DNA of 64,000 bases, from assembly GCA_037962975.1 (NCBI GenBank), contig CM075671.1:38340501-38404500 (forward strand), written 5' to 3'. A program made the position numbers and the translations under genes. This document shows, piece after piece, positions 46,631-58,640 of the stretch; the first letter of the stretch is position 1, and the number at the start of each line of letters is the position of its first letter. Below the pieces are notes generated by a model. It did not search any database and had not been told where the DNA came from. It saw only the letters and a list, made by a program, of their open reading frames with translations. This DNA is from Clitoria ternatea (lineage: Eukaryota > Streptophyta > Magnoliopsida > Fabales > Fabaceae).

Positions 46631-46980
46631 AAATTTTAAACCTAATATTCAGAAGCAGAATGTAGAAACCAAGTTAAAACAAGCTTTCCATTTACACGAA
46701 AAAAAGGGACTTATCAAAAATGGAAACAATTACCAAAGAAAACTCCTTTGTTCGTGCTCGTCACTAGTCAAGGAAGGTGGCGCTTGTCGGAGAAATCAAC
46801 AGAGAATGAGAAAGGTCGAAAAAGTTAGGGCACGAAGACAATAGAAGAGGAGAAGAAGGTAAGGGCACAAAGAATATGAGAGAATAAGGTTAGGGCATAG
46901 AGAGAGTAGAAGAGGGTTAATTTTCAAAGAGAATTAGAGAATGATAAAGATGAGGTTTGGGTCAAATAACTCATGAAACT

Positions 46981-47637
46981 TAGCTACAAAAAAAACTCAC
47001 TTAACCTTCACTAAACTAGAAAAATAGACTCACTAGCGACGCCAACACTAACCGTCACCAGTGCCCAAACTAGCGACGATGAAACTCCATCGTTACCGAA
47101 AATTACATGTGGCAAAGCTAGCGACGCTAGCAACAACCATCACTAAATTGGCCAACCTAGCGACGACTAATGAACATCGTTGCTTTTTTGTTACTCCTGT
47201 CAGCGACGCCTGTCATGTTCTTCGCTAAATTTTTTATTTAAATCAAAATATTTGAAGGGAAGCTAAACATAGCTACAGTAACATGAAGCCATCGCTAAGT
47301 TACCTGGATGTAGCAACCAACACAGCGATGACATGTGTTCATCTTTATATTAGCGACGAGCATTGGTCGTCGATAATGTGGGAGCCAACGAAAAAAGGTT
47401 GGAGGGAAGCCAAAAATTGGATAGAGGGAAAGTTAGCAACGAGGTCAACGATAGTGTCATGCTTGGCGACGGATATAGCGACAGATTATTTATATATTTT
47501 AGAGACGGTGTTTGGTCGTCACTAACTTGGTAGCTAATTTCCTTTTCTAGGTCCAATTTTTAATTGTGGTCGCTAATTAGTGACGGACGCTGTCGGTTGC
47601 TGTTTCTTAGTAGTTGTATCGGGTTTTTTTAGTGGTG
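46981..47637. mobile_element. Miniature CACTA-derived element C, 657 bp
   Basis: The right end read in reverse is CACCACTAAAAAAACCC, nearly the same as the right end of element A. The left end TAGCTACAAAAAAAACTC is a decayed match. The target triplet ACT occurs on both sides (46978-46980 and 47638-47640). The interior is filled with TAGCGACG/CGTCGCTA words and carries no gene, so it would be mobilised in trans. Confidence 0.7.
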
Positions 47638-47640
47638 ACT

Positions 47641-49771
47641 TGTCAAACTACATAACTAAAAGCTTCCATCGCGGCCTGTCCAAAGAGCCGTATATTGGTT
47701 TGGTACTTAGCATCTTTCTCTTGAACCTTAGTGGAAAGCTCTTCATTTTGTTTAGGGAGGCCGTCATTCTCCTTCTTCAAGTCTTCCAAGACATCTTTTA
47801 CCTGCTCTGCCTCAACTTTAAATGTTGTCTCAAATTTTTAAAGGGTGGACATATTCTTTTCCAGGGTCGTATTCCTTTCATTCATATTTTTTACACGATT
47901 GTGCATACGGCCCTACTCCTCTAGAAGACGTCTCTATCAAAGTTGGTCAATTTCCACCACGGGACCCTCTACAGTAAATGAATGAAGAACGAATAAGCTT
48001 TTAAAAGCAAACCACACCACACTATTCAAGGCGTAGTCTAACTCTTTTATGCTTAAACTATCCTTCAGGCGAAATGGCAAGGTGAACTCATATCCCTAAG
48101 GAGGCACTCTCTTCAGCAAGTGTAGGTAGTCTTTCCCGCTTTCCATATTGAAGGAAATTATAATTGGGTCGTGGGAACTAGCAACTTATTCCCTAAGAGA
48201 TCTTGTGTCTGAGGTCGCTGGCCTCTTCCCCTTTATCAGATCCTGGGCCACTCTTCCTCAGCTCGAATTTATTTCTCTGGCCATCAACAATCGCTTTCTT
48301 CCTCTTTTGTGGCTCGGAGAGAGGAACGTCTCCATAAGGTAGTGAGACTTTCTTTTCCTTCTTCAAGATGGGCGTCACCCTATTTTCTTGATCTAGGTTG
48401 GTGTCTACCCCCCCATCAAACCTTGGAACTAGTCGAGTGCACTTCCACCTATGCTCCCTGAAAAGAAAAAGTAATGTCTCATTAGTCCAATAAAACTGAT
48501 ATAAATACAGTTGTTTACTCAAGAGAATGGAAATACCCAACATGTTGAGGTATTCTTTCCTCATGGCATCTGACCCTAGAAGTGACCTATACTTTAGTGG
48601 CGCTAGTCTTGATAATTTATGGAGGGCATCCACCACTGTCTAGGATCCCTCACATAGCTTTCCCTCGTTAACCATAAAAGCCAAACTCTCCAGCAAGAAA
48701 TATTGATGCGTCCATCCGGTGTAGAATGAAAATAACCCTTTCATCCTCCTAGAATAACAAATGGTCGGCCTTCACATGAACTTTACAAAAAGATCACTTA
48801 AAAGAGACTTCGACTGCCTTAGCTGACTCTACATAAGCCTCAAAATTTATGATGTCACTCTGACATTAAAGGTTAATGAAACCTATCCCTCCACTGAGAT
48901 TCCCATGACATAGTACTTAGGCGTATCTGAAGAACATCACCATAATAGAAGCAAATCCAAGGTGCTTAGCTAGAATCCCAAGCGAAATGACCAAGCTCTG
49001 CCCATTGGGATAAAGCTGACTGGGGACGATATCTAAAAATCTCACCACCCCTATCTTGAATTTATTAAAAGGTAGCCACAATCCAACCTTGGTGAATAAA
49101 ATTTCATAAATAAAGAAAAAAAATTTCTCTTAGAACGGACAAATTTGGTCTTTTGAGAGCGGAGCAATCAAAGCATAGTAATATTTGTATTTCCTATTTT
49201 TCCAAATCATCCCGACATCTAATTCTACCCAGTCCTTGGACTTAGCATGTCAGCTACGGATAGTTAGAATTTCCCTTTGAACCTATAAATATGGGTCTTG
49301 AGCCTTTCAAGCAACCCAATTAATCTCGTCCACTATCAAAGTGGAGTCCTCAGGATTAGCCACTACATGAATGTTATCGATACCTTCATGAACGTCTTTT
49401 GTTGCCATTTCTTAAACTGCATGTTTCAAAAAATGAACACTTCTGTAAAAATATACATCATTAGCATAATAGTGGACTACACTCGAATCCATCCCATACA
49501 GAGAAAATGACTCTGGTAATAGAGAACAAGCTATTGTTGGCTCAAAAGACGCAGATGACAATTCTACCGCAGACACCAAGGTCCCAAGATTAGCCAATTA
49601 AGGCATAGCCAAGGTCGGTTCCCTTGGACCTTTCCTAACCCACATGAGTATATCCTCTTGTGCAACCCACAGTTTACGTTGAGGTCCCACAGACGGCCTC
49701 AACGATGGCTTGCAGAGGATCTCCACAAAATCATCCCTTATGTGATCGTCCCCCAAATCCCGGTTTACCAT
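47641..49771 (-). pseudogene. Decayed gypsy-type ORF1 (Transposase_28-like)
   Basis: The minus strand starts at an ATG at 49771 (MVNRDLGDDHIRDDFVEILC, then LWVAQEDILMWVRKGP). The recognisable core is KFFFFIYEILFTKVGLWLPF, then VVRFLDIVPSQLYPNGQSL and ISLGILAKHLGFASIMVMFF, matching the 'putative gypsy type transposon' domain found in plant element ORFs. A later stretch (48636-48193) is Lys/Glu-rich. The far end (47920-47650) is a coiled coil (TTFKVEAEQVKDVLEDLKKE, LSTKVQEKDAKYQ). At least ten stops; possibly introns. Its end abuts element C. Function in intact elements is not established. Confidence 0.6.
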
Positions 49772-51790
49772 TTTCTATAGATTAAAAGAAACGATAAAAA
49801 AAACCAAGATTGAGAGACTACCTTTGGGGTTACACATGTTGTTTTTCTGGTATGGCCAGGGTACCGCCGGGATGAGGGGAGGTACACACCAGAGGAGTAG
49901 AGTTTCAACAAAATAAGTAGGTGTTTCTTCTAATACCCTCAACCTCTATTTATAAAGGTTTTATGGGGCAATGTCGGAAGACGAATCAATGCGGCTCATA
50001 AAAACCCAAAAGACACATCATTCAATAGCAAAATGACACAGCCGCTCAGACATACTAGAAGACTAAACGTTGAGCCAACAAGAAGTCACCACGTGTCATC
50101 TCCTTTTATTTTAAAATTATTTTACATATTTCCTTTTCTTTTGGAATTATTTCTTTTAAATCCTGATATAAATCGAGACCTCGAACTAACAAACAACATA
50201 GCAATCTTAAAAACAACAATCGCAATGGTCATAGCCTATTATAGTAACACCGTCACTACAACAGGCAAGGGGGCAAATTGTTTGGTATCCACACTGACCT
50301 CCAAACAAAAGGAAAAGGTAAAAACCATCGACCTAACCAAGAGGCAAGATAAAGGCATGATCCAATGAATTAACACCACACCCGATCTTTGATTTGACCG
50401 GTATAATGGGAAAGTTCCCACAGATTTTGACCAAAAGATTGCCAACAAGTCAGAGCCTCTGAACATAGGCTGTAACTTTACTACATAAGTAGCTTAGTCA
50501 TCTGACATACATCAAATCATAAGTTGGATCTCTATGATGGCTATAAATACCATCATTTATGATAATCAAAGTAAGTCATTTCCTACTCTAAATGATCTAG
50601 TATTAAGAATCGTAAATACATAAATTTTAGAGAATCTTTACAGGTAGCACCACTACTTGTTTCAAGACAAGAGAATAGAATCCCTGACACCGAAGTTAAA
50701 GGCATTGTGCTCCCACTGAGCCAGCATGATCTAATACTGGATTCCCACTAGATCAGTGAAATATTGAGTGATTGACAAATTCAATACTGGTTGCGAGAAC
50801 GGTCCCACTACCCCCTACATACCAGACAATTCATGTGACATAATTATAAGGCATAAAAGAATTACTATTATAGAAGTTATCACGACCGGATCACAGCGGG
50901 AGGCCAACCGTAAAAAGAAAATTTAGTTTCCTGAGTTCTATCTAGAAACCGTGGAGTCGCCACTAATGTTTTTAAGGCAAAACATCAGAGAAACCCTAAT
51001 GTGAAGGTACTGGTCCTAAATCAAGATTTTAAATTCGGGAATCTAATTACAGGTGGGGAAGGTATTAGCACCCCACATTGTCTGTTTTAAATGGTTACCC
51101 TAAATTGTTTAAGTTTTGAATAATCCTAATGAATTTGTAATTTTAACCTTTTAAAGATACCCTATGGATTTATTGTCGATTTAATAATTAAAGTTATATT
51201 TGGTGATTAATAGGACGTCTCGTCTAAATTAATCGGGTTGTCGTTAAAAGCATGACGATTTTATTTTACTAGTTAAAGAGATATATTGATTTCTTTAAAA
51301 ATTTAGGTTCGACGGGAATGATTGTTCCTGCTCCTACATATTCCCCAAACGTTAGGGGAAATCAGGGTTATGTAGTTCTTTGTGTTGTTTAAAAATGTGA
51401 AGTAAGTTGAAAAACGTCTAGATTTAAAAATATCAATCAACAGGACGTCTCGTCCAAAATGATCTCAAATATTGTATTATTTTAGAGAAAAGAAAAGATC
51501 CTTAGATTTATTATTTTTAGAGAGAAACTTAATGGTTTGAATTAATTTAAAAGGATAAAGAAATTTATATTTTTTTTAAAAATATCAATAGGACATCTTG
51601 TCCAAATTAATCTCTACTATTTTAATTCTTGTTATATATCGACATTATTGGAATGGTCTAAACTGATTTTTTTGGAAAACTAAACATAGACTAACAGGAC
51701 GTCTCATCCAAATAATCTATAAAGATCCTAATTTGTTATCAAAACATCTTATGGTCTAAATTAATTTTGAGATAATTAAATGTGTTTATA
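49772..51790. other. Unassigned repeat-like region with one TATA box
   Basis: A good TATA box (GGCTATAAATACC, about 50535-50547) on the plus strand suggests an LTR or old promoter. The phrase around 50945-51075 ('gtggagtcgccactaatgtt', 'ggggaaggtattagcacccc') resembles text I have seen in many legume repeats, but I cannot name the element. No coding sequence. Confidence 0.35.
51213..51716. repeat. Dispersed GGACGTCTCGTCC hairpin words, 4 copies
   Basis: GGACG-tct-CGTC(C/T) or one- to two-base variants occur at 51213, 51443, 51591 and 51697, each preceded by 'aata' or 'caaca' and followed by 'aaat'. The intervals shrink (230, 148, 106 bp). Spacer sequences are AT-rich and not obviously repeated. 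Confidence 0.75.
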
Positions 51791-51972
51791 TGTTGAAACA
51801 GGTTTCAATTATGATAAACAAAATGTTCAAGAAATCAAGTAATGCATAAAATTGAAGGATAAACATTCAAGAAATCAAGGATTAATGTTCAGGATCAAAA
51901 ACCATGCAAGAAACTATCAAAAATGGACCCAAACGAACCAAAATCATCAAGAGTGAAGAGGAATAGGTCCAG

Positions 51973-52226
51973 GAATTGATTCACCCCTCCAGGAATCGAT
52001 TCCCACATTATGAAGCATCCAGGAATCGATTCATTGACACCAAGAATCGATTCACGACCAAGAATCGATTCATTGCTAATAAGAATCGATTCCCCTACTG
52101 ATTTTCACTCAGCAATCGATTCATCTACCCAGGAATCGATTCATTTGCTATAGGAATCAATTCCCCACTTCAGAAATCAATTCATGTGACATTTTTTATG
52201 CAGTTTTCAACTAAATAAATCAATTC
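51973..52226. repeat. Paired GAATCGATTC array 2
   Basis: Eleven copies of the palindrome or one- to two-base variants start at 51973, 51993, 52023, 52044, 52062, 52083, 52113, 52133, 52154, 52174 and 52217. The first ten form five pairs spaced 20-21 bp; pairs recur every 39-51 bp. Spacer text differs. It lies upstream of the TATA box of the copia LTR. Confidence 0.8.
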
Positions 52227-52378
52227 CTGCGCGAAATCATAGACTAAATCATGGAAACATTGTTGATTAAATTATGGAATGTTTTAAGGCACTATGGATT
52301 TTTAGGGACACCATTACACATTTTATGAAACCACTACCCCGAGGAAAAATATTTTATTCAGACGGAGCGTATTCCTTG

Positions 52379-52392
52379 GCCTATAAATAGAG
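52379..52392 (+). promoter_or_regulatory. LTR TATA box
   Basis: GCCTATAAATAGAG, a near-ideal plant TATA box. Transcription would start about 30 bp downstream, giving the R-U5 part to 53113. Confidence 0.6.
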
Positions 52393-53115
52393 AAGTAAAT
52401 GAAGGTTTCAAGCGTCAGTTTTTCTCAGCAAGCAATTCCTTCTCATTTCTTCCTCTGTAGCTCTCTGTTCTTATATTCGTAAAATTAGCTCTCTGTATCA
52501 TTTCTTTATAATTAGTTTTTGAGAGTTAGCCTGTGAGGAAAATTATTTTGTTCTTAAACTTGTATATCCATTCTATTTGGAGAGTTACCCTTGTAATCTT
52601 AAACACCAAAACTCCTAGAACTTGTAAAATTGTAAGATTGAGATATTGGGTGGGGTGCCCTTGTACTTGTGAGAATTGGGTTCTTGAGTGTGGGACACTA
52701 GGAAGTCACGATTGGTCAAAGTTGTATATCTAATCTCCAATAGTAGAAATCCTCCAAGTTGGTTGCTTGGAGGTGAGACGTATACCGTTGTGGTGGAACT
52801 CGTATATATCGGTTTGCAAATCTCTCTTTCCTAAACTCTTTTAAATATGTGTACTTAAATTGCTTGCCTAATTTGTTGAGTTTATAAATTGTTAAATTTA
52901 TTTGAAACAACCTTTTAACTATCAAGTAAAATTATTTGCCATATATTAAGTACTTGTTAATTTGTCTTATGTATAAATTGCTATTACTTGTGATTAAATT
53001 TATCATCTTCATCAAGTATATTTATTAAACAATCAATTTCAAAAGCATTCCAAAGAAAATTTTTAATACTCAATTCACCCCCTTCTTGAGTAATTGATGC
53101 CACTTGGTTAACAAG

Positions 53116-53130
53116 TGGTATCATAGCTTG
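53116..53130 (+). promoter_or_regulatory. Primer binding site
   Basis: TGGTATCATAGCTTG, 2 bp after the LTR end, matches the 3' end of initiator-Met tRNA with one changed base relative to the common TGGTATCAGAGC. Confidence 0.75.
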
Positions 53131-53170
53131 ACTCTTGGTAGATCAAGCTTAACAGCTTCAAGAGAACAAG

Positions 53171-54716
53171 ATGGCCTCTATTTCTCTTAACCTTTTTCCT
53201 GAGGGTGGTGCCACAAATAGACCTCTCGCTTTCTATGGTGAGGGTTACGCTTTTTGGAAAGAAAGAATGAAAATCTTTGTTCAATCAATTGATTTGAAAA
53301 TATTGAATGCTATTGAAAATGATCCTTTTATACCTATGCATACTGTTGATGGTAAACAAATTGAAAAACCCATGGATGATTAAACAAGTGATGAGGAAAA
53401 GAAAGTTCAATAAATTAGAAAGTCAAAAATCTTATTACTCTTGCCTTAGGTCCTGATGAATTTTTTAGAGTTGTAACATGTAAATCTGCAAAAGAAATAT
53501 GGGATAACCTTCAAGTTACTCATGAAGGAACTAGTGATGTTAAAGACTCTAAAATCAGTACCTTGACTAGTCAATATGAAAGCTTTAGAATGAATTCCGG
53601 TGAAACTATTTTAGAACTTCAAAAGAGATTTACTTTGATTATTAATCATCTTATTACTCTTGGTAAATCTTATACTAACAAAGAGCTTATCCATAAAGTT
53701 CTAAAAAGTCTTACTGGGGAATGACAACCTCTTGTTACTGCCATCAAGAAATCTACCAATATAAATGAGATGTCTCTTGCTACACTATTTAGTAAGCTTC
53801 AAGAACAAGAGCAAGAACTAAAAGATTTGAAGATTGCGGAGGAAGAAGAAAGGTCCTCTAAGAAAAAGGGACTAGCTCTTTAAGCCACTTCAATCGAGAA
53901 GGATGAATCCGAAAGTGACCTAGATGATGATGATGATGATGAGCTAGGCCTATTTGTGAAGTACTTTGGAAAATTTATGAGAAACAAACGATTCCAAAAG
54001 AACTTCACTTCCAAAGGTAAGAAATCTACTTCTAAAGATAATAATTCTTCACCTACTTATTTTGAATATGGTAAGGAAGGACACTTCAAGGCGGATTGTC
54101 CAAATCTTAAAAAGAAAAACAAAAATTAGAAAGGAAAGAGAAAAGCATACATAGCATGGGATGAAAACGATGTAAGTAGCTCGGACGAATCAGAAAATGA
54201 AGAAGCCAACCTATGACTTATGGCCAACCATCAAGATGAAGAAAAAAAGGTAAACTTCCATGACTTAGATAAAGATGAATTACTTGATGCCTTTGAAGAA
54301 TTATATGAAAAATTTGTTAAAATGTCAAACAAGTATAAATTATCAAGAAAAACCATAGAAACTCTTGAGATGCGTCTTATTGAACAAGTAAAAGAAAATA
54401 AGATCTTGAAAAAGAAAGTTGTAGATACTCAAGCATGCTCTAAAACCAAACCATGTGAATTTGTCAAGAAATATGATATATTAGAAAAGAAAGTTTTAGA
54501 CTTGAACAAAACTCTTGACAAATTTACAAACGGTAGAGTTAATTTAAATGCTCTACTTGGAAAACAACGTTGCATGTTTGATAAAACTGGATTAGGATTC
54601 AACTCAGGATTTAGTATTTACAAGAAAGAGAAACATTACAAGAATTTCTTTATACCACCTAGTAAATCATCTTCACCTTTTTATGAAATGCAATCATTGT
54701 GGTTTCAAAGGACATA
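53171..54716 (+). pseudogene. SIRE-type copia gag
   Basis: Starts MASISLNLFPEGGATNRPLA and AFWKERMKIFVQSIDLKILN, the usual SIRE gag opening. Then comes DEFFRVVTCKSAKEIWDNLQ, a UBN2-type core (YESFRMNSGETILELQKRF, IINHLITLGKSYTNKELI), a Lys/Glu coiled coil and a poly-Asp patch (near 53930). The zinc knuckle reads FEYGKEGHFKADC, so two of its three Cys are lost. A second coiled-coil region (54220-54560) follows a stop. In-frame stops include 53381, 53411, 53722, 53881, 54127 and 54214 (approximate). Non-functional. Confidence 0.8.
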
Positions 54717-54776
54717 ATACCTCTAATTGTAATGTTAGAAAATTAGGGCCAAAGGTTATAAGAAAAGTATGGGTTC

Positions 54777-57700
54777 CTAAAGGAACATTTTCACAGCTAA
54801 CCTACAAGGACCTAACATAAAATGGGTACCAAGTTCTCTAACTTGACTTGTTTTGTAGGTATACTTTAAAGCAAGTAACACCCATTGGTACTTGGATAGT
54901 GGGTGTTCTAAACACATGACGGGAGATAAAAATAAGTTTATATCATTTACTCCACGAAATAAATGATTTGTTACATATGGAGACAACACAAAGGGAAGAA
55001 TATTAGGAATCAAAAATGTTAGTAAAAACTCTTCCACTTCTATAAATGATGTATTATATATTGAAGGACTTAAACATAACTTGCTTAGTATTAGTCAATT
55101 ATGTGATAAAGGCTATAAAATTGTTTTTGAATCAAATTGTTACATAATTGAAAATAAACTAAACAAGGAAATAAAATTCATTGGTCAAAGAGTTGATAAT
55201 ATCTATATGATTAATCTTGATTGTCTTGCTTCAAATGATGTACAATGCTTCATAAATAAAGAGGATGAATCATGGCTATGGCATAGAAGAATTGCCCATA
55301 TTCATATAGACCATTTAAACAAACTTGTTCGAAAGAGTTTGTAATTGGTTTACCAAAATTGAAATTTGAAAATAAATTTTGTGACACATGTCAAAAAGGA
55401 AAACAAGTGAAGGTTTCTTTTCAAGCAAAAATATTGTTTCAACAAACAGACCTTTATAACTTTTACATATAGATTTATTTGGACCTTCTAAGGTTAAAAG
55501 TTTTGGTGGAAATTATTATGGTCTTGTGATTATGGATGATTATTCTAGATATACATGGACATTATTTCTTACTCACAAACATGAAGCATATCAAGCATTT
55601 AAGAAACTTGCTAAGATTATCCAAAATGAACAAAATTTGAAAATCGCATCCATTAGAACCGATTATAGGGGAATTTGAAAATCAACATTTTGAAAAATTT
55701 TGTGAAAATTTTGGCATTGAACATAATTTTTCGACTCCTAGAACTCCACAACAAAATGGAGTAGTTGAAAGGAAAAATTGATCTTTAGTGGAGCTCCCAA
55801 GAACTATGTTGAATGAAAATAATATTATGAAACATTTTTGGGCTAATGTCGTAAATACCGCTTGTCATGTAATGAATAGATGTTTGATTAGGCCTATTTT
55901 AAAGAAAACCCCCTATGAGCTTTACAAAGGAAGAAAACCAAACATTTCTTATTTTCACGTGTTTGGATGCAAATGCTTTATTTTAAACAATGGAAAGGAT
56001 AATCTCGGTAAATTTGATGCAAAATCTGATGAAGCAATATTCTTAGGTTATTCATCTACTTGTAAAGCATATCGACTCTTTAACAAATGAACTTGTAAAA
56101 TTGAAGAGTCCATATATGTCAAATTTGGCAAAATTAACCAAAATCCTTCAAGAAAGGAAGTTGATGATCTTGTAGGTACCTTCCAAGAAATGAACTTGGA
56201 TGATAAAGAAGAAGTCAATAATAAAGGAGATACAACACAAAATGAAGAACCTCAACAAAAAAGAGTGGATCACTTTAAAGGACTATCCCTTGGACAATGT
56301 CATAGGTGAATTAACCAAAGGTGTAAGTACTCGTAACGCCATTAGAAATGCATGTAATCACCTAGCCTTTGTATCATAAATTGAACCTAAAAATATTGAT
56401 GAGGCTATTATTGATGAATATTGGATGTTGGCTATGCAAGAAGAGTTAAATCAATTTGAAAGAAACCAAGTTTGGGAACTTGTGCCAAGACCCAATGATC
56501 ATCAAATAATAGGCACTAAATGGGTTTTTAGAAATAAGCTTGATGAAAATGGAATAATAACAAGAAATAAAGCTAGGCTAGTTGCAAAAGGCTATAATCA
56601 AGAAAAAGGCATAGATTATGAGGAAACATATGCACCCGTAGCTAGACTAGAAGCCATAAGATTGTTATTAGTTTTTTCTTGTTGCATGGATTTTAAACTG
56701 TATCAAATGGATGTTAAAAGTGATTTTTTAAATGGTTATATTCAAGAAGAAGTTTATGTAGATCAACCTCCTGGTTTTGAAAATCATAAATTTCCAAACC
56801 ATGTTTTTAAATTAAGGAAAGCTTTACATGGTCTGAAATAAGCTCCAAGAGCTTGGTATGAAAGACTAAGTAAATTTCTTTTAGAAAACAACTTTAAAAG
56901 AGGGAAGGTTGATACAACATTGTTTATAAAACGCAAAAACAATGACATTCTTTTGATACAAGTTTATGTCGATGACATAATATTTGGTGAAACTAATGAA
57001 CTTCTTTGTCAAGAGTTTGCCAAAATTATGCAGGATGAGTTTGAAATGTCCATGATGGGAGAACTTACATTCTTCCTTGGACTATAAATTAAGCAAACCA
57101 AAGAGGGGACTTTCATAAGTCAATCCAAATATTGTAAGGAGCTTCTCAAAATGTTCGAAATAGACAAAGCCAATGAAATAGCAACACCTATGAGCACTTC
57201 ATGCTACTTAGACAAAGATAAGAAGGGTAAGGATGTTGAGATAACAAAATATCGAGGTATGATTGGATTCTTACTTTACTTAACTGCGAGTAGGCCTGAT
57301 ATTATGTTTGTTGTATGTATATGTGCTAGATTTCAAGCATGTCCCAAGGAATCTTATTTAACTGCCGTCAAAAGAATTATGAAATATTTAGTTGGCACAC
57401 AAAATGTTGGTTTATGGTACCCCAAAGGTGCCGAATGCACATTAATTGGCTATTCTGATTCGGACTTTGATAGATGTAAATTAGATAGAAAAAGTACCAG
57501 TGGTACTTGTCACTTGCTTGGTAGTTCTCTTGTTTCTTGGCATAGTAAGAAACAAGTTAGCGTATCTTTATCAATAGTTAAGGCAGAATATGTTGCAGTT
57601 GGGAGTTGTTGTGCTCAAATCCTATGGATGAGACAACAACTTCTTGATTATGGTGTTATCTTAAATCAAATTCCTATTAAGTGCGACAACACTAGCGCAA

Positions 57701-57912
57701 TCAATACTTTTAAAAATCCTGTTATGCACTCTATGACTAAACATATTGAAATCCGTCATCACTTTATTAGAGATTATGTTTTGAAAGAAGATTGTGTTCT
57801 TGAATATGTTGAAACTTCCAAACAATTGACGGACATTTTCACTAAACCTCTCGCTAAAGAAGAATTTATTAATATTAGACGTGAATTAGGAATTTTAGAA
57901 ATTTCAAATTGA
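54777..57912 (+). pseudogene. SIRE-type copia pol (protease, integrase, RT, RNase H)
   Basis: Protease: WYLDSGCSKHMTG (about 54889). GAG-pre-integrase: WLWHRRIAHIHIDHL (55270). Integrase core: LFGPSKVKSFGGNYYGLVIM, DDYSRYTW, IASIRTDYRG, then a frameshift and GVVERKN (55760), followed by a stop and FWANVVNTACHVMNRCLIRP. RT: NQVWELVPRPNDHQIIGTKW, YAPVARLEAIRLLLVF, FKLYQMDVKSDFLNGYIQEE, then a stop after ALHGLK, and the catalytic QVYVDDIIFG. RNase H end: WHSKKQVSVSLSIVKAEYVA and VETSKQLTDIFTKPLAKEEF to a TGA at 57912. At least six breaks; domain order is the copia one (integrase before RT). Confidence 0.85.
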
Positions 57913-58640
57913 GTAAATATTTTTATTTAAATTCATTTCAAAAATTCCTAAATCATTTGTTTTTACATCTTGAATATTTTTAAATCTTAAAGATATTAAT
58001 TCCTTTTTGAGAATATTTCAATCAATTCTTGATAATCTTTTAAATCAATCCTTTAAATCCTTGATTATATCTTTAAAGGATACTTTGATAAATCACATTT
58101 TTGGATAATATCTTCAAAATCACTTTTAGATGATATTTTTAAATATCTTTGAATTAATGACTTCTTAATAAAAATAGTAATCTTATATTTTGATAAGTAT
58201 CATTTATTGATTTGGTTTATATTAATCTTGATATATAATAAATTTCTTATCAAACTTTTAATCAAGATCAATGATCTTAATGCCACACATGACATCACTT
58301 AAACAAATTACCTTTGGAATTATTGGCTTTCTCATGAATTATCTGGAAATCTAGTCAAAATTGACTACGTATGATTTTGATAGTCAAAGCTTATCATAGA
58401 AATAAAATTCTTCTACCTCACCTCTTTCCAATACTCCTCACGTGCCATTCTTTAAACAAAAAGACAAAGGACTTTTTCCAAAGCATAAATTCCCTACATG
58501 TGATATTCAGCTTTCTCATGACATGCTTCCCAAATTCTATGCCGTCACATGTTAACGCATAAGACAAACAGGGAAAATTCCAAAGCGCATGATCCCCTTC
58601 TCGTGATCGTCAGCGCATGAAGCAAGCAAAATACAAGGGA
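57913..58640. other. AT-rich stretch after copia pol; no 3' LTR seen
   Basis: SIRE elements often carry an env-like ORF here, but I see none. 57930-58280 is AT-rich with 'aatcttttaaat' and 'gatatttttaaat' echoes. The expected TGTTGAAACAGG start of a 3' LTR is not found before the next element. Confidence 0.4.

Larger units (their letters stand above)
51791..53113 (+). repeat. 5' LTR of SIRE-type copia element
   Basis: The right end is 'ccacttggttaaca' at 53113, directly followed by the primer site. The left end is inferred at TGTTGAAACAGG (51791), followed by 'ttatgataaacaaa' as in SIRE LTR openings. It contains the paired-palindrome array (U3) and a TATA box at 52379. No 3' LTR was found to confirm the left edge. 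Confidence 0.55.

Noticed and set aside
58371..58562. 63-codon ORF
   Set aside because: Short, no family resemblance, in AT-rich non-coding DNA.
57913..58640. env-like ORF expected in SIRE elements
   Set aside because: No ORF of useful length with membrane or coiled-coil features is present here.
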